A DNA stretch of 64,000 nt, taken from positions 2,418,001 to 2,482,000 of the forward strand of contig NZ_CP033972.1 in the NCBI RefSeq assembly GCF_003855095.1, in the 5' to 3' direction. Origin of the DNA: Gordonia insulae. Lineage in GTDB: Bacteria > Actinomycetota > Actinomycetes > Mycobacteriales > Mycobacteriaceae. A program made the translations under genes and the position numbers. The notes below the pieces were generated by a model that had not been told where the DNA came from, made no database searches, and was given only the letters and a program-made list of their open reading frames with translations. The number at the start of each line of letters is the position of its first letter. The stretch's first letter is position 1. This document shows, one piece after another, positions 30,874-40,178 of this stretch.

Positions 30874-32393
30874 CCCTCACGCACGCCGAACCCGCACCGT
30901 CCGGCAAGCCACCGGCAGGTCATCCGCACGTCGGTGTGACGTCGACCTTCGTCGGCATGCCGAAATTCCCGGACGCCGCCCGCATCGAGCTCGCGAACAC
31001 CACCCAGCGTCGAAACCTGGCCCATGCCACCGGCATCATCCGGGACAAGCGTGCGAGCGTGGTCGGCGAACTCGACAACTGGGAGGAGCTGCGGCTGGCC
31101 GCGGAGGCGATCAAGAACCGGACGCTGCGGCATCTCGACGACTACCTCGTCCAGTTCGAGGAGAACGCCACCAAGGCAGGCGCCGTGGTGCACTGGGCCC
31201 GGGATGCCGAAGAGGCCAATCGGATCGTCGTCGACCTGGTCCGCGAGACGGGCTCCGACGAGGTGGTCAAGGTCAAATCCATGGCCACCCAGGAGATCGA
31301 ACTCAACGAGGCACTGCAGGCGGCGGGTATCGACGCCTGGGAGACCGACCTCGCCGAACTCATCGTGCAACTCGGCGACGACTGGCCCAGCCATATCCTG
31401 GTGCCGGCGATCCATCGCAACCGCAGTGAGGTTCGCGAGATCTTCCTGCGACGGATGAAAGACGTCGGCCGCCCCGCCCCCGAAGATCTGACCGACGACC
31501 CGCGCCGACTTGCGGAAGCGGCGCGACTTCACCTGCGGGAGAAGTTCTTACGTGCCAAGGTCGGGATCAGCGGCGCGAACTTCGCGGTCGCGGACACCGG
31601 CAGTCTCGTCGTGGTGGAATCCGAGGGCAACGGTCGGATGTGCCTCACCCTGCCGGAGACGCTGATCTCGGTGGTGGGTATCGAGAAGGTCCTACCGTCA
31701 TGGGCCGATCTCGAGGTGTTCCTGCAGGTGCTGCCGCGATCGAGCACCGGAGAGCGGGAGAACCCGTACACCTCGATCTGGACCGGCGTCACGCCGGGTG
31801 ACGGCCCACAGAACGCGCACATCATCCTGCTCGACAACAACCGGACGAACGTTCTCGCCGACGAGGTGGGTCGGGCCGCGCTGCGGTGCATTCGCTGCTC
31901 GGCGTGCCTCAACGTGTGCCCGGTGTACGAGCGCGCCGGCGGCCACGCCTACGGCTCCGTCTATCCCGGACCGATCGGTGCGATCCTCACCCCGCAGCTG
32001 CGAGGCACATCGTCGAAGGTGGACCAGTCGCTGCCGTACGCGTCGAGCCTGTGCGGCGCCTGCTTCGACGTGTGCCCGGTGCGCATCGACATCCCGGAAC
32101 TGCTGGTGCACTTGCGCACCCGGGTGGTCGACGAGCATCGCGGCGGCCGGCCGACCGCAGAAGCGGCCGCCTTCAAGGCGATGGCCTGGATGTTCGGCAG
32201 CCACAGGCGGCTCGAGGCCGCACAGAAGGCCGCGACCACGAGCAACCGATTCTTCGGGCGCCGCAAGACGATCGGCGCCATTCCCGGTCCGCTCGCCGGA
32301 TGGAGCTCGGCGCGCGACATCCCGGTACCCCCCGCGGAATCGTTCCGCGACTGGTGGAAACGCGAACGTGGAGAACAGGAGCCGCGGTCATGA
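30870..32393 (+). CDS. lutB: Lactate utilisation iron-sulfur protein B, 507 aa
   Basis: The N-terminal LUD domain (residues 60-300) includes RDKRASVVGELDNWEELR and GANFAVADTGSLVVVESEGN. Two 4Fe-4S motifs follow: CIRCSACLNVCPVYERAGG near residue 340 and CGACFDVCPVRIDIPEL near 395. This is the electron-transferring subunit of the LutABC lactate-oxidising complex. The gene is coupled by overlaps to lutA and lutC. Confidence 0.92.
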   Translation: MTLTHAEPAPSGKPPAGHPHVGVTSTFVGMPKFPDAARIELANTTQRRNLAHATGIIRDKRASVVGELDNWEELRLAAEAIKNRTLRHLDDYLVQFEENATKAGAVVHWARDAEEANRIVVDLVRETGSDEVVKVKSMATQEIELNEALQAAGIDAWETDLAELIVQLGDDWPSHILVPAIHRNRSEVREIFLRRMKDVGRPAPEDLTDDPRRLAEAARLHLREKFLRAKVGISGANFAVADTGSLVVVESEGNGRMCLTLPETLISVVGIEKVLPSWADLEVFLQVLPRSSTGERENPYTSIWTGVTPGDGPQNAHIILLDNNRTNVLADEVGRAALRCIRCSACLNVCPVYERAGGHAYGSVYPGPIGAILTPQLRGTSSKVDQSLPYASSLCGACFDVCPVRIDIPELLVHLRTRVVDEHRGGRPTAEAAAFKAMAWMFGSHRRLEAAQKAATTSNRFFGRRKTIGAIPGPLAGWSSARDIPVPPAESFRDWWKRERGEQEPRS

Positions 32394-33022
32394 GTGCTCG
32401 CGAGGAGATACTGGATCGCGTCAGATCCGCGCTCGCCGATGTCGAGAGCTCGGATGTCACGGAGACGCCGATCGATTGGTCCTACGGCCGGCCGGTCGAC
32501 ACCGGCGATCTTCGACTGGTCGACCGCTTCGCCGAGCGAGTGGCGGACTACCGGGCGATCGTCGAGCGGGTCCCGGCAGGCGAACTCGGCGCGACGGTGG
32601 CCGCGGCCCTCGCCGAGGTCGACGGTCCGGTCGTCGCCGATCCGACCGTCCGGGGGCGACTCGGCGTGGACCTGAACTGGCGCGACGACGACGGCCTGTC
32701 CGCCGCGGACCTCGATTCCGTTGCGGCGGTGGTCACGACGGCCGCGGTCGGCATCGCCAACACCGGCACCATCGTGCTCGATCACGGAGTCGGACAAGAG
32801 CGGCGGGCCGCCTCGCTGGTCCCCGATGTCCACGTGTGCATCGTCGACGCCGAGCAGGTCGTCAGTGACGTTCCGGAAGCGGTCGCGCGGCTGATGTCGC
32901 AGGGGTCGAGTGTGCGCCCACAGACGTGGATCAGCGGTCCGAGCGCGACCAGCGACATCGAGCTCGATCGCGTCGAGGGTGTCCACGGCCCGCGGACCCT
33001 GCATGTGATCATCGTCGGGTGA
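32390..33022 (+). CDS. lutC: Lactate utilisation protein C (LUD domain), 210 aa
   Basis: A single LUD domain with IVERVPAGELGATVAAALAE, VVTTAAVGIANTGTIVLDHG and SATSDIELDRVEGVHGPRTLHVII at the C-terminus matches LutC. The ATG overlaps the lutB stop (ATGA). It is the third subunit of the lactate dehydrogenase complex. No lactate permease gene is adjacent. Confidence 0.9.
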   Translation: MSAREEILDRVRSALADVESSDVTETPIDWSYGRPVDTGDLRLVDRFAERVADYRAIVERVPAGELGATVAAALAEVDGPVVADPTVRGRLGVDLNWRDDDGLSAADLDSVAAVVTTAAVGIANTGTIVLDHGVGQERRAASLVPDVHVCIVDAEQVVSDVPEAVARLMSQGSSVRPQTWISGPSATSDIELDRVEGVHGPRTLHVIIVG

Positions 33023-33076
33023 TCGGTGCCGGCGGTTCGTCGCCGGATGTGTGACCGTCACTCCGGACGAGCGAGC

Positions 33077-33967
33077 TCAGGCCTCGATCGACACCTCGGA
33101 CGCCGCGTCGACGGCCTCGATGAACGGCGGGATGAACCACTGCGCACCGAGCACGCAGCACGCGTGTCCGCCGTCGACCTCGAAGCGACGCGCGCCCGCG
33201 ATCCCGTCGACGAGTAGTTCCTGGCGTGCCGGCTCGACCACACGGTCGCGGGTCGACACGACCACCGAGGTCGGGACGTCGATCTCGGCCAACCATTCGC
33301 GCGAGTCGAAGACGCCGAGGCCGTCGCCGAAGTGACCCATGTGTGACAGCGGAGTCGACAGGAACTGACGCATCGCCCATACCGTGGTGTGCACCGAGGT
33401 GTCGTCGAGCCGGCCGACCCGCGGACGCGGCAGCAGCTTGTCGACGGCGGTGAGGACGCGCCCGGTCCGGCGGGATTGCGCGCGCAGGCGGGGGTCGCGG
33501 GTACTGAAGTAGGGGCCCGTCGAGCACAGCACCAACCCGGTGACGCGCTGCGGATGCCGGCGCCAGACCAGTTGGGCGATGCCACCACCCATGGAGAATC
33601 CGGCCGCGGTGAATCGGTCGATCCCCAGTTCGTCGGCCAGGGCGACCACATCGTCGGCGCAATCGTCGAGGGAGAACTCCGGTGACCGGATTCCCCGGCC
33701 ATGCCACCGCTGATCGAGGGTGATCACCCGGTACCGCTTGTTCAGCTCGGGGATGACCGGGTACCAGCACAGCAGGCCGGTGGTGAGCACCGAATGCAGC
33801 AGGAAGACCACGGGCGCATCCCGTGGCCCCGAGTCGGTGACGAACAGCGGGCCACGGCCCGGCAGATCCACCATCGTCCCGGCCGGGATGTCGCGAGCCG
33901 GATACGGGCGCAGCACATGGCCGAACGCGCGGACCATGCCGCGGGCGAAGTCAGCTCTCACAATCAC
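33077..33967 (-). CDS. Alpha/beta-fold hydrolase, 296 aa
   Basis: An oxyanion motif near LLHSVLTTG (residue 57), nucleophile elbow GFSMGG near 123, an acid in STRDRVVEP near 243, and the His in VDGGHACCV near 270 make a complete triad. The family includes 3-oxoadipate enol-lactonases and esterases; the nearby genes do not indicate a substrate. It is convergent with lutC. Confidence 0.82.
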   Translation of the reverse strand: MIVRADFARGMVRAFGHVLRPYPARDIPAGTMVDLPGRGPLFVTDSGPRDAPVVFLLHSVLTTGLLCWYPVIPELNKRYRVITLDQRWHGRGIRSPEFSLDDCADDVVALADELGIDRFTAAGFSMGGGIAQLVWRRHPQRVTGLVLCSTGPYFSTRDPRLRAQSRRTGRVLTAVDKLLPRPRVGRLDDTSVHTTVWAMRQFLSTPLSHMGHFGDGLGVFDSREWLAEIDVPTSVVVSTRDRVVEPARQELLVDGIAGARRFEVDGGHACCVLGAQWFIPPFIEAVDAASEVSIEA

Positions 33968-34010
33968 GACGGTACGCGGGTCTCGTTGAGAATTGCCTGT
34001 GCTCAGCAGG

Positions 34011-34085
34011 TCAGCGGTAGTCGATCACCATTCGGCCGTCGATCTTCCCCTCCTCCATGCGGCCGAAGGTGCCTCTCGCGTTTCG
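34011..34085 (-). pseudogene. Remnant of a zinc-type alcohol dehydrogenase C-terminus
   Basis: About 20 codons ending at a TGA at 34011 read GTFGRMEEGKIDGRMVIDYR, the characteristic last helix and strand of MDR alcohol dehydrogenases/quinone reductases (xxxRMExGxIxGRxVID). Upstream the frame has no dehydrogenase similarity, so only the 3' tip survives. Confidence 0.55.
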
Positions 34086-34220
34086 ACGGATACCGACCAC
34101 CCCAGTCTCGACCGACCGACGACGATGACATGCCGGATTCGCCGAAGCGGGTGGCCACCGGGCATGACCGGAGCGAGGGGGTCGGTGACGCGCACCACAC
34201 GATCGTGGGATGCTCGAAGC

Positions 34221-35129
34221 ATGATGGACATCGACCGTCCCAAGATCGAGGGCTCCGTCGCGGTGGGCGACGGACGACGACGCATCGGTTTCGCCGAGTT
34301 CGGGTCGGCGACCGGTCGCGCCGTGTTCTGGTTGCACGGTACTCCCGGGGCCCGGCGTCAGATCCCCACCGAGGCCCGCGCCTTCGCCGCGGAGAACGGC
34401 GTCCGCATCATCGGACTCGACCGGCCCGGCGTCGGGTCGTCGACGCCGTATCGCTATCGCGACGTCGCGCATTTCGCGACCGATCTGGAAATGGTCGCCG
34501 ACTCGCTGGGCATCGCCGAGTTCGCCGTCATCGGCCTCTCCGGCGGCGGTCCCTACGCACTCGGCGTGGCGCACGCCTTTCCGCAGCGGGTCGTCGCCGC
34601 CGGCATCCTCGGCGGAGTGGCGCCCACCGTCGGACCCGACGCAGTGGCCGGCGGGGCGATGCGCATCGGGCAACTCGCGGCCCCGGTCCTCGGTGTGGCC
34701 GGCGCCCCGATCGGGAAGGTGGTGAGCACGGTGCTGAGCGTGGCCCGCCCGGTGGCCGATCCCGCGATCTCCCTCTACGGCCGCCTGTCACCCCAAGGGG
34801 ACCGAGAGTTGTTGTCACGCCCAGAGTTCCGAGCCATGTTCCTCGACGACCTGCTGCACGGCGGATCGCGGCGCATGGCGGCCCCGTTCGCGGACATCGT
34901 GGTGTTCTCCAACGACTGGGGCTTCCGTGTACCGGAGGTGACCGTCCCGGTCCGGTGGTGGCACGGCGATCGCGACCACATCATTCCCTACGCGCACGGC
35001 GAGCAGATGGTGGCGATGCTTCCCGACGCCAAGCTGTTCACCATGCACGGCGAGAGTCACCTCGGTGCCCTCGGCATGTCGATCGACATCATCACCGAAC
35101 TGCTCGCCGTCTGGGACCAACCGCGCTGA
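34221..35129 (+). CDS. Alpha/beta-fold hydrolase, 302 aa
   Basis: WLHGTPGARRQ near residue 35, DRPGVGSSTPY near 70, nucleophile elbow GLSGGGPYAL near 110, acid in WWHGDRDHIIP near 246 and His in HGESHLGAL near 278 define a full catalytic triad in a classical fold. It is not similar in detail to the neighbouring hydrolase. The ATG at 34221 is chosen over a long upstream extension lacking family similarity. The gene ends 1 bp before the convergent copD stop. Confidence 0.82.
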   Translation: MMDIDRPKIEGSVAVGDGRRRIGFAEFGSATGRAVFWLHGTPGARRQIPTEARAFAAENGVRIIGLDRPGVGSSTPYRYRDVAHFATDLEMVADSLGIAEFAVIGLSGGGPYALGVAHAFPQRVVAAGILGGVAPTVGPDAVAGGAMRIGQLAAPVLGVAGAPIGKVVSTVLSVARPVADPAISLYGRLSPQGDRELLSRPEFRAMFLDDLLHGGSRRMAAPFADIVVFSNDWGFRVPEVTVPVRWWHGDRDHIIPYAHGEQMVAMLPDAKLFTMHGESHLGALGMSIDIITELLAVWDQPR

Positions 35130-36068
35130 TCAGGGAGCCGTGGTCGACAGCCCCACGGCGAGACCGAGCACCACGGCCATCACCACGAGCTCCGCGACGG
35201 CCAATCGGATCGATGTGGCTTCCGGTGCCCGATGCCGGGTCACGGCGGGCACCCATCGCGCACGGTGGCGCGCGCCGAGCGCGACCAGCGCAGCCATGCC
35301 GATCACCTTCGCCAACAGAATCCGTCCGTAACCGGAGTCGAGCAGGTTCGCCACCCCGCCGACCTCGATCAGACCCGCGATGACACCGGTCGCGGCGATC
35401 ACCACCACCGCCCACAGCGCACGTGCCGAGAAGATCGGCAGCGCGGAGGCCCAACCGTTGCGGCCGCGGATGGTGACGACCATGGCGGCGAGGGTGCCGC
35501 ACCACCAGGCGGCCGCCAGGGCATGCGCCCCGACGAGCACCGGCCCCATGGCCTGCTGGCTGGGGTGACCGGTGATGGACAGCGCGAGCAGACCGATCCC
35601 CGCGAGGATCGCGAAGATCGTGGCGGGTGGATCGATACGGCCGGTGAGTTGCGCCGCTACGACGCCGACCACCAGTGCGGCGGCGACCAGCGCGACGAGT
35701 TCCGGGGCGCCCGCCCCGACGGTGTCGGCGAACTGACCGACGGTGACCGACGTCGGTGACTCGCCCGCCTGATCGGCGGTCCGCAGCCACGCGGAGACGA
35801 GCGCCGCGACGAACCACAGACCGCCGGCCACACCCATCAGACGCACCGACGGCTCGAGCCCGAGTCCCGGCGATGCCCCCAGCCCGATCAGCAGCACCGT
35901 CGCGCCGACCGCGACCGTCGACGGGACGGCCAGGGCCTCGGGACCGTCGGGGGCGGCGAGCACCCAGCACAGCCCGAGACCGACGAACATCGCGAGCAGC
36001 GCGCCCGGGACGGCGACATCGCGAAGACGCGAATCCCCTTCCCGCGCACGACCGCCCGCGATGCTCAT
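35130..36068 (-). CDS. copD: CopD-like copper-resistance membrane protein, 312 aa
   Basis: Eight or so membrane helices are visible. The CopD domain includes GPVLVGAHALAAAWWCGTLAAMVV (residues 175-200), with conserved His and Trp, and a late GYGRILLAKVIGMAALVALGARHRAR. CopD works with CopC in copper uptake or tolerance across the membrane. It is the last gene of a four-gene minus-strand cluster with CopC and YcnI. Confidence 0.8.
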   Translation of the reverse strand: MSIAGGRAREGDSRLRDVAVPGALLAMFVGLGLCWVLAAPDGPEALAVPSTVAVGATVLLIGLGASPGLGLEPSVRLMGVAGGLWFVAALVSAWLRTADQAGESPTSVTVGQFADTVGAGAPELVALVAAALVVGVVAAQLTGRIDPPATIFAILAGIGLLALSITGHPSQQAMGPVLVGAHALAAAWWCGTLAAMVVTIRGRNGWASALPIFSARALWAVVVIAATGVIAGLIEVGGVANLLDSGYGRILLAKVIGMAALVALGARHRARWVPAVTRHRAPEATSIRLAVAELVVMAVVLGLAVGLSTTAP

Positions 36069-36089
36069 GTCAGCACGCGCCGATCACTG

Positions 36090-36668
36090 TCACGACGACC
36101 GCTTGTCGGTTCGCCGGGTCAGCCACAGCACCACGCCGAGGCCGCCCGCCAACACGACGATCGCGCCGACGATGAACGGCCACAACGGCAGGCCGTCGCC
36201 GCCACCGGACGCGGTGTTCTCCACGGCCGGTCCGGGCGTCCCGGTGCCCGCGGTCGCCAGCTCGAATGTACGTTTCCCCTCGACGGGATGGCCGTCGGCC
36301 GAGGTGACGCGGTAGTTGAGCGTGTAGGTGCCGGCCGGCCCGAGCTCGCGCAACGGCACGCTCAGCCGGGGTCCGGTCACCGTCGCCGTACCGTCCTGCC
36401 AGTAGTGGTCGTCGGGACCGACGACGGTCAGCACCGCGAACGACTCCTGCAACGGCTCGTTGAAGGTGATGGACACCTGCTGCGGACCTGTCTGGACGGT
36501 CGCACCGTCAGCCGGATCCGACGACTCAACCCGGGAATGAGCCGACGCGATGGGCGCCGCCACGGCACCGATCACGCCGGTCAGGAGCATCCCGACGACG
36601 ACCGCGACAACGGTCCGCCACGACCGGCGGCCCCGCATCGTCCGGCCACAGTTCGTCCGACTACGCAT
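36090..36668 (-). CDS. copC: CopC-domain copper-binding protein with C-terminal anchor, 192 aa
   Basis: A signal peptide ends at ASA-HSRVESSDPADG, leaving an N-terminal His that is a known copper ligand of CopC. The second ligand region is VTSADGHPVEGKRTFEL. A C-terminal transmembrane helix (LWPFIVGAIVVLAGGLGVVLWL) keeps the domain on the outer face. Several in-frame ATGs occur in a short repeated DNA segment; I use 36668, which overlaps the YcnI stop. Gene order YcnI-CopC-CopD is common in actinobacteria. Confidence 0.82.
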   Translation of the reverse strand: MRSRTNCGRTMRGRRSWRTVVAVVVGMLLTGVIGAVAAPIASAHSRVESSDPADGATVQTGPQQVSITFNEPLQESFAVLTVVGPDDHYWQDGTATVTGPRLSVPLRELGPAGTYTLNYRVTSADGHPVEGKRTFELATAGTGTPGPAVENTASGGGDGLPLWPFIVGAIVVLAGGLGVVLWLTRRTDKRSS

Positions 36669-37419
36669 CGTCCGACTTCGCATCATCACCGCGCGGGGTC
36701 GTATCGCCCGCGCCGCCCTGACCGCCGCGTCGCCCACTGCGCGTCAGTGCGGCGACGCCGAACACCGCGCCCAGCGCACCGATGAGGAGGCCGACGCCAC
36801 CCAGCCACCGCGCCGCGGTGTCACTCGTCGAGTCCGATGCGGACGCCTCGGTCGTCTCGGTGCTGCCGCCGTGGGTCGCGCCGCCGCCGTGATGGTCGGC
36901 GCCTTCCTCGGCCGCCGGCAGGGTCAGCGTCGGTGCCGGGTGTTCGGGTTCCTCGCCGTCGGTGCCCATCGGTTGCGACCAGTCCACCTTCTCGCCGTCG
37001 GCGTAGGTCTGGGTGGCGGGCAACGACACACTCTCCTGCTCGGGGAACGGGCCGCCCGAGATGCGGAACTGGGCGAACTCGCCGATCGGCACGCCCGGGC
37101 TACCGGGCAGTGCGGTCCACGTGATGGACGTGACCTCTTCGGTGGCGGGGTCCTTGACCACCGTCGACTTCCAGCCGGACATCACCTCGGGGCGCGCCGA
37201 CTTCAGCTTCGGCAACGTCACGGTCAGTTCGGTGGTGGCGGCGGTGTCGGATTCGTTGGGCACCACCAGGGTCACCACGCCGTAGCCACCCTGCGACAGG
37301 GTGGGTGCGTTGGCGGTGACGTGGGCGGATGCCGTGCCGACGCCGGTGAGGGTGGCTGTCGCCGCCATCGCCAGAGCTGCGGCGGGCACGGCTAGTCGCC
37401 GGATCATTGTCTTCTTCAT
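36661..37419 (-). CDS. YcnI/DUF1775 copper-binding-type exported protein, 252 aa
   Basis: The signal peptide MKKTMIRRLAVPAAALAMAATATLTGVGTASA leaves mature HVTANAP with an N-terminal His, the copper ligand in YcnI proteins. The DUF1775 domain carries PTLSQGGYGVVTLVVPNESDTA and a conserved Trp (MSGWKSTVV). A His-rich linker (DHHGGGATHGG) and a C-terminal helix anchor follow. AGGA lies 9 nt before the ATG at 37419; a GTG at 37443 is possible. Confidence 0.85.
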   Translation of the reverse strand: MKKTMIRRLAVPAAALAMAATATLTGVGTASAHVTANAPTLSQGGYGVVTLVVPNESDTAATTELTVTLPKLKSARPEVMSGWKSTVVKDPATEEVTSITWTALPGSPGVPIGEFAQFRISGGPFPEQESVSLPATQTYADGEKVDWSQPMGTDGEEPEHPAPTLTLPAAEEGADHHGGGATHGGSTETTEASASDSTSDTAARWLGGVGLLIGALGAVFGVAALTRSGRRGGQGGAGDTTPRGDDAKSDDA

Positions 37420-37565
37420 GCTGGTCTTCCTGGTTCGGGTCACGCCTCACGGCGTGCGCTGAGTCGGCCGCGCCTGCCGATCATCCGATGCTCGATGGAC
37501 GGACCGGCGGTGCGCGGGTGTCCACCGCACCGGCGTCTGAGGCAGGGGCGGCGGAGGAAACGGCA

Positions 37566-38096
37566 TCAACTCAGGACAGGCGGACCGCGCACACCGGTGC
37601 CACCGACGACGGGACCGGCCGGCACCCACGGATCGGCCCAGCGGATCGGCAGCACAACGGGGGCCGGGGCGATCGGTGGCGGCGGGACAAGGCGCCAGAT
37701 GGTCGAGGTGAGGATCGCCAGCAGACTCGACGCGACGACGATGAGCACGGCACCGAGCGGAACAGCGACCAGGTGGGTCAGCAGCATCGGCAGCACCGCG
37801 TCGTGGTGCATCGCCATCGGCGGTTGACCGACCGTGAATGCCAGGTGCGAGCCGATCTGGGCAGACGTCAGCAGGCCGGTGACGAAGACAGTGTCGGTGG
37901 TCGTGGTCCGGCGTCGGCCGCCGCCGAGGACAGCCGCGACGAGCGCACCGATGCCCGCGCTGAGCAACAGTCCGGACGGGCCGGGCATCGAACCCGAGCC
38001 CAGACCGTGCGCGGCGACCGCGACGACGGGGACGACGACCGCTGCCGCGACGCGCGTGAGCACGTCGGGCGAGCGATCGTGCGTCGCGGGACCCAT
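37566..38096 (-). CDS. Small multi-helix membrane protein of copper cluster, 176 aa
   Basis: Four hydrophobic helices are visible (LTRVAAAVVVPVVAVAAHGL; LLLSAGIGALVAAVLGG; the segment after GSHLAFT; LLTHLVAVPLGAVLIVVASSLLAIL). A His pair (MAMHHDAVLP) sits in a loop and the tail is Pro-rich. It lies 146 bp upstream of the YcnI gene on the same strand, so it is probably part of the copper cluster. No family is recognised with confidence. Confidence 0.62.
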   Translation of the reverse strand: MGPATHDRSPDVLTRVAAAVVVPVVAVAAHGLGSGSMPGPSGLLLSAGIGALVAAVLGGGRRRTTTTDTVFVTGLLTSAQIGSHLAFTVGQPPMAMHHDAVLPMLLTHLVAVPLGAVLIVVASSLLAILTSTIWRLVPPPPIAPAPVVLPIRWADPWVPAGPVVGGTGVRGPPVLS

Positions 38097-38194
38097 GGCT
38101 GCTGATCCTAGTGCCGTCTGATCTCGATGCCGCCGCCGACCGTGCTTGCCCCGAGTCGGCACGCGCTCACCGTCCGCGGTGAAAGAATGGCGTC

Positions 38195-39025
38195 ATGCCG
38201 CATACGTCGACGGGTGTCGAGATCCGCGAGCTCACCACTCCCGACGATCTCGAACAGCTGACGAGAGTCTTCGACGACGTGTGGCATCCCGATCCGGGCA
38301 ATCGGCCGGTGAGCGTCGACATGTTGCGGGCCCTGTCGCACGCCGGCAACTATGTGGCGGGCGCGTACGTCAAGGACCGTCTCGCCGGTGGCAGCGTCGG
38401 CTTCTTCTCGGCACCCGTCGGCACCGCGCTGCACAGCCACATCACCGGTGTCTCACGGATCGGCCGGGGCCACAATGTCGGGCACGCCCTGAAGCTGCAT
38501 CAACGTGACTGGGCGCTCGCGCGCGGCCTCACCGCGATCACCTGGACGTTCGATCCGCTGGTGGCGCGGAACGCGTACTTCAACATCGGAAAGCTCGGCG
38601 CGGTCCCGGTGGCCTACCACCGCGACTTCTACGGGGAGCTCGGCGACGAACTGGCGGGCGCCGACGAGAGCGACCGCCTGCTCGTGTCCTGGGCGCTCGA
38701 CGCCGCCGCCCCGACCCCGCCCGCCCGGACCGCCGACGACCTGTTGGCTGCCGGTGCGCAGAGCGCGATACGGGTCGTCGACGACGAGCCGCAGGCGATC
38801 GCGGACATCGACCCCGACGCACTGGTGGTGATCCCGGTTCCCCGCGACATCGAGGCATTGCGCCGCACACAACCGGTGACCGCGTCGCATTGGCGAATCG
38901 CATTGCGGGACGTGCTGTCCCCGCTGTTCCCCACCGATGTCGCCGCATCCACTCGCGACACGGGATTCCTCCGCTCCGGCCACTATGTGGTCGCGCCGGC
39001 CCCGGACGCGCGCCAGGGCTCATGA
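38195..39025 (+). CDS. GNAT-like N-acyltransferase, 276 aa
   Basis: The N-terminal half is GNAT-like: VEIRELTTPDDLEQLTRVFDDVW, then AGAYVKDRLAGGSVGFF, and RIGRGHNVGHALKLHQRDWALARGL, which resembles the acyl-CoA pyrophosphate-binding loop and helix. TFDPLVARNAYFNIGKLGAV follows. The C-terminal 120 residues are variable. Its TGA overlaps the ATG of the racemase-like gene. In Geobacillus a succinyltransferase of this type works with N-succinylamino-acid racemase to convert D- to L-amino acids, so a similar pair is likely. Confidence 0.72.
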   Translation: MPHTSTGVEIRELTTPDDLEQLTRVFDDVWHPDPGNRPVSVDMLRALSHAGNYVAGAYVKDRLAGGSVGFFSAPVGTALHSHITGVSRIGRGHNVGHALKLHQRDWALARGLTAITWTFDPLVARNAYFNIGKLGAVPVAYHRDFYGELGDELAGADESDRLLVSWALDAAAPTPPARTADDLLAAGAQSAIRVVDDEPQAIADIDPDALVVIPVPRDIEALRRTQPVTASHWRIALRDVLSPLFPTDVAASTRDTGFLRSGHYVVAPAPDARQGS

Positions 39026-40128
39026 AGGTCACCGGCGTCGAGCTCCGACGTGTCGAGTTGCCGCTGGTCGGCCGGTTCCAGACGTCCTTCGGGACGGAGA
39101 CCGCCCGCAACGCCCTGCTGATCCGGGTCGTTTCGTCGTCGGCCGAGGGGTGGGGCGAATGCGTCGCGATAGACGATCCCATCTACTCCTCCGAGTACAC
39201 CGACGGCGCCATCGACGTGATCCGTCGATTCCTCGTGCCGCCGATCGTCGCCCACGACGTCCGCGCCATCGACGTCGCACCGAGGCTGACCCACGTCAAA
39301 GGGCACCGGATGGCCAAGGCCGCATTGGAGACGGCGATCCTCGATGCCGAGTTGCGCTGTGCTCGAATGCCTCTGGCCGACCGCCTCGGCGGGACCGCGG
39401 CGACGGTCCCGGTCGGGGTGTCGGTGGGTATCGCGGCCTCGATCCCCGAACTGTTGGAGGAGGTCGGCGGGCACCTCGAATCCGGCTATCGCCGAATCAA
39501 ACTGAAGATCGCACCCGGCTGGGATGTCATCCCGACCCGGGCTGTGCGAGAGCGTTTCGGCGACGAATTGTTGCTCCAGGTCGACGCGAACACCGCGTAC
39601 GGCCCGGGCGACCTGCGGCACCTGGCCATGCTCGACGACTTCGATCTGCTGCTCATCGAGCAACCCTTCGACGAGGAGGACCTCACCAGTCACATCCGGC
39701 TGCGCGAGGTCTCGACCACACCCGTCTGTCTCGACGAATCGATCGTGTCGGCACGGGCCGCGGCAGATGCGATCCGGCTGGGCGCCTGCGACATCGTCAA
39801 CATCAAACCCGGCCGGGTCGGCGGCTACCTCGAGGCGGCACGCATTCACGATGTGTGTGTCGCCCATGGCATTCCGGTCTGGTGTGGCGGCATGTTGGAA
39901 ACCGGGATCGGCCGCGCCGCCAATCTCGCGCTGGCCGCGATGCCCGGTTTCACCCTGCCCGGTGACATCTCCGCGTCCGAGCGCTATTTCGCCCGCGACA
40001 TCACCCGCCCGTTCACCGTCACCGACGGGCGGATGGCGGTGCCCACCGGACCGGGGATCGGCGTGGAGCCCCTCGACGACGTCCTGGCCGAGTTCACCAC
40101 ATGGAGCGAGTGGATCGTCGGCCCCTGA
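39022..40128 (+). CDS. N-acylamino-acid racemase / o-succinylbenzoate synthase-like enolase, 368 aa
   Basis: This is a muconate-lactonising subgroup member of the enolase superfamily. Lysines in YRRIKLKIAPG (KxK near residues 155-159) and in NIKPGRVGG, with metal ligands in LQVDANTAYG, IEQPFDEED and CLDESI, are all present. The KxK/K arrangement fits MenC and N-succinylamino-acid racemases. No menaquinone genes are adjacent, and the overlapping acyltransferase argues for the racemase role. Confidence 0.78.
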   Translation: MKVTGVELRRVELPLVGRFQTSFGTETARNALLIRVVSSSAEGWGECVAIDDPIYSSEYTDGAIDVIRRFLVPPIVAHDVRAIDVAPRLTHVKGHRMAKAALETAILDAELRCARMPLADRLGGTAATVPVGVSVGIAASIPELLEEVGGHLESGYRRIKLKIAPGWDVIPTRAVRERFGDELLLQVDANTAYGPGDLRHLAMLDDFDLLLIEQPFDEEDLTSHIRLREVSTTPVCLDESIVSARAAADAIRLGACDIVNIKPGRVGGYLEAARIHDVCVAHGIPVWCGGMLETGIGRAANLALAAMPGFTLPGDISASERYFARDITRPFTVTDGRMAVPTGPGIGVEPLDDVLAEFTTWSEWIVGP

Positions 40129-40178
40129 TCCGGCCGGTCGGTGATCGGGTCGCGACGTCGGCGACCGGGTCCCGGCGG

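Noticed and set aside
36550..37395. 281-codon plus-strand frame across the copper genes
   Set aside because: It is antisense to the signal-peptide-bearing YcnI and CopC genes, which have clear family motifs; high GC content keeps the antisense frame open.
38195..40128. Menaquinone biosynthesis (menC) locus
   Set aside because: The enolase motifs would allow it, but no other men gene is nearby and the coupled acyltransferase favours N-acylamino-acid chemistry.
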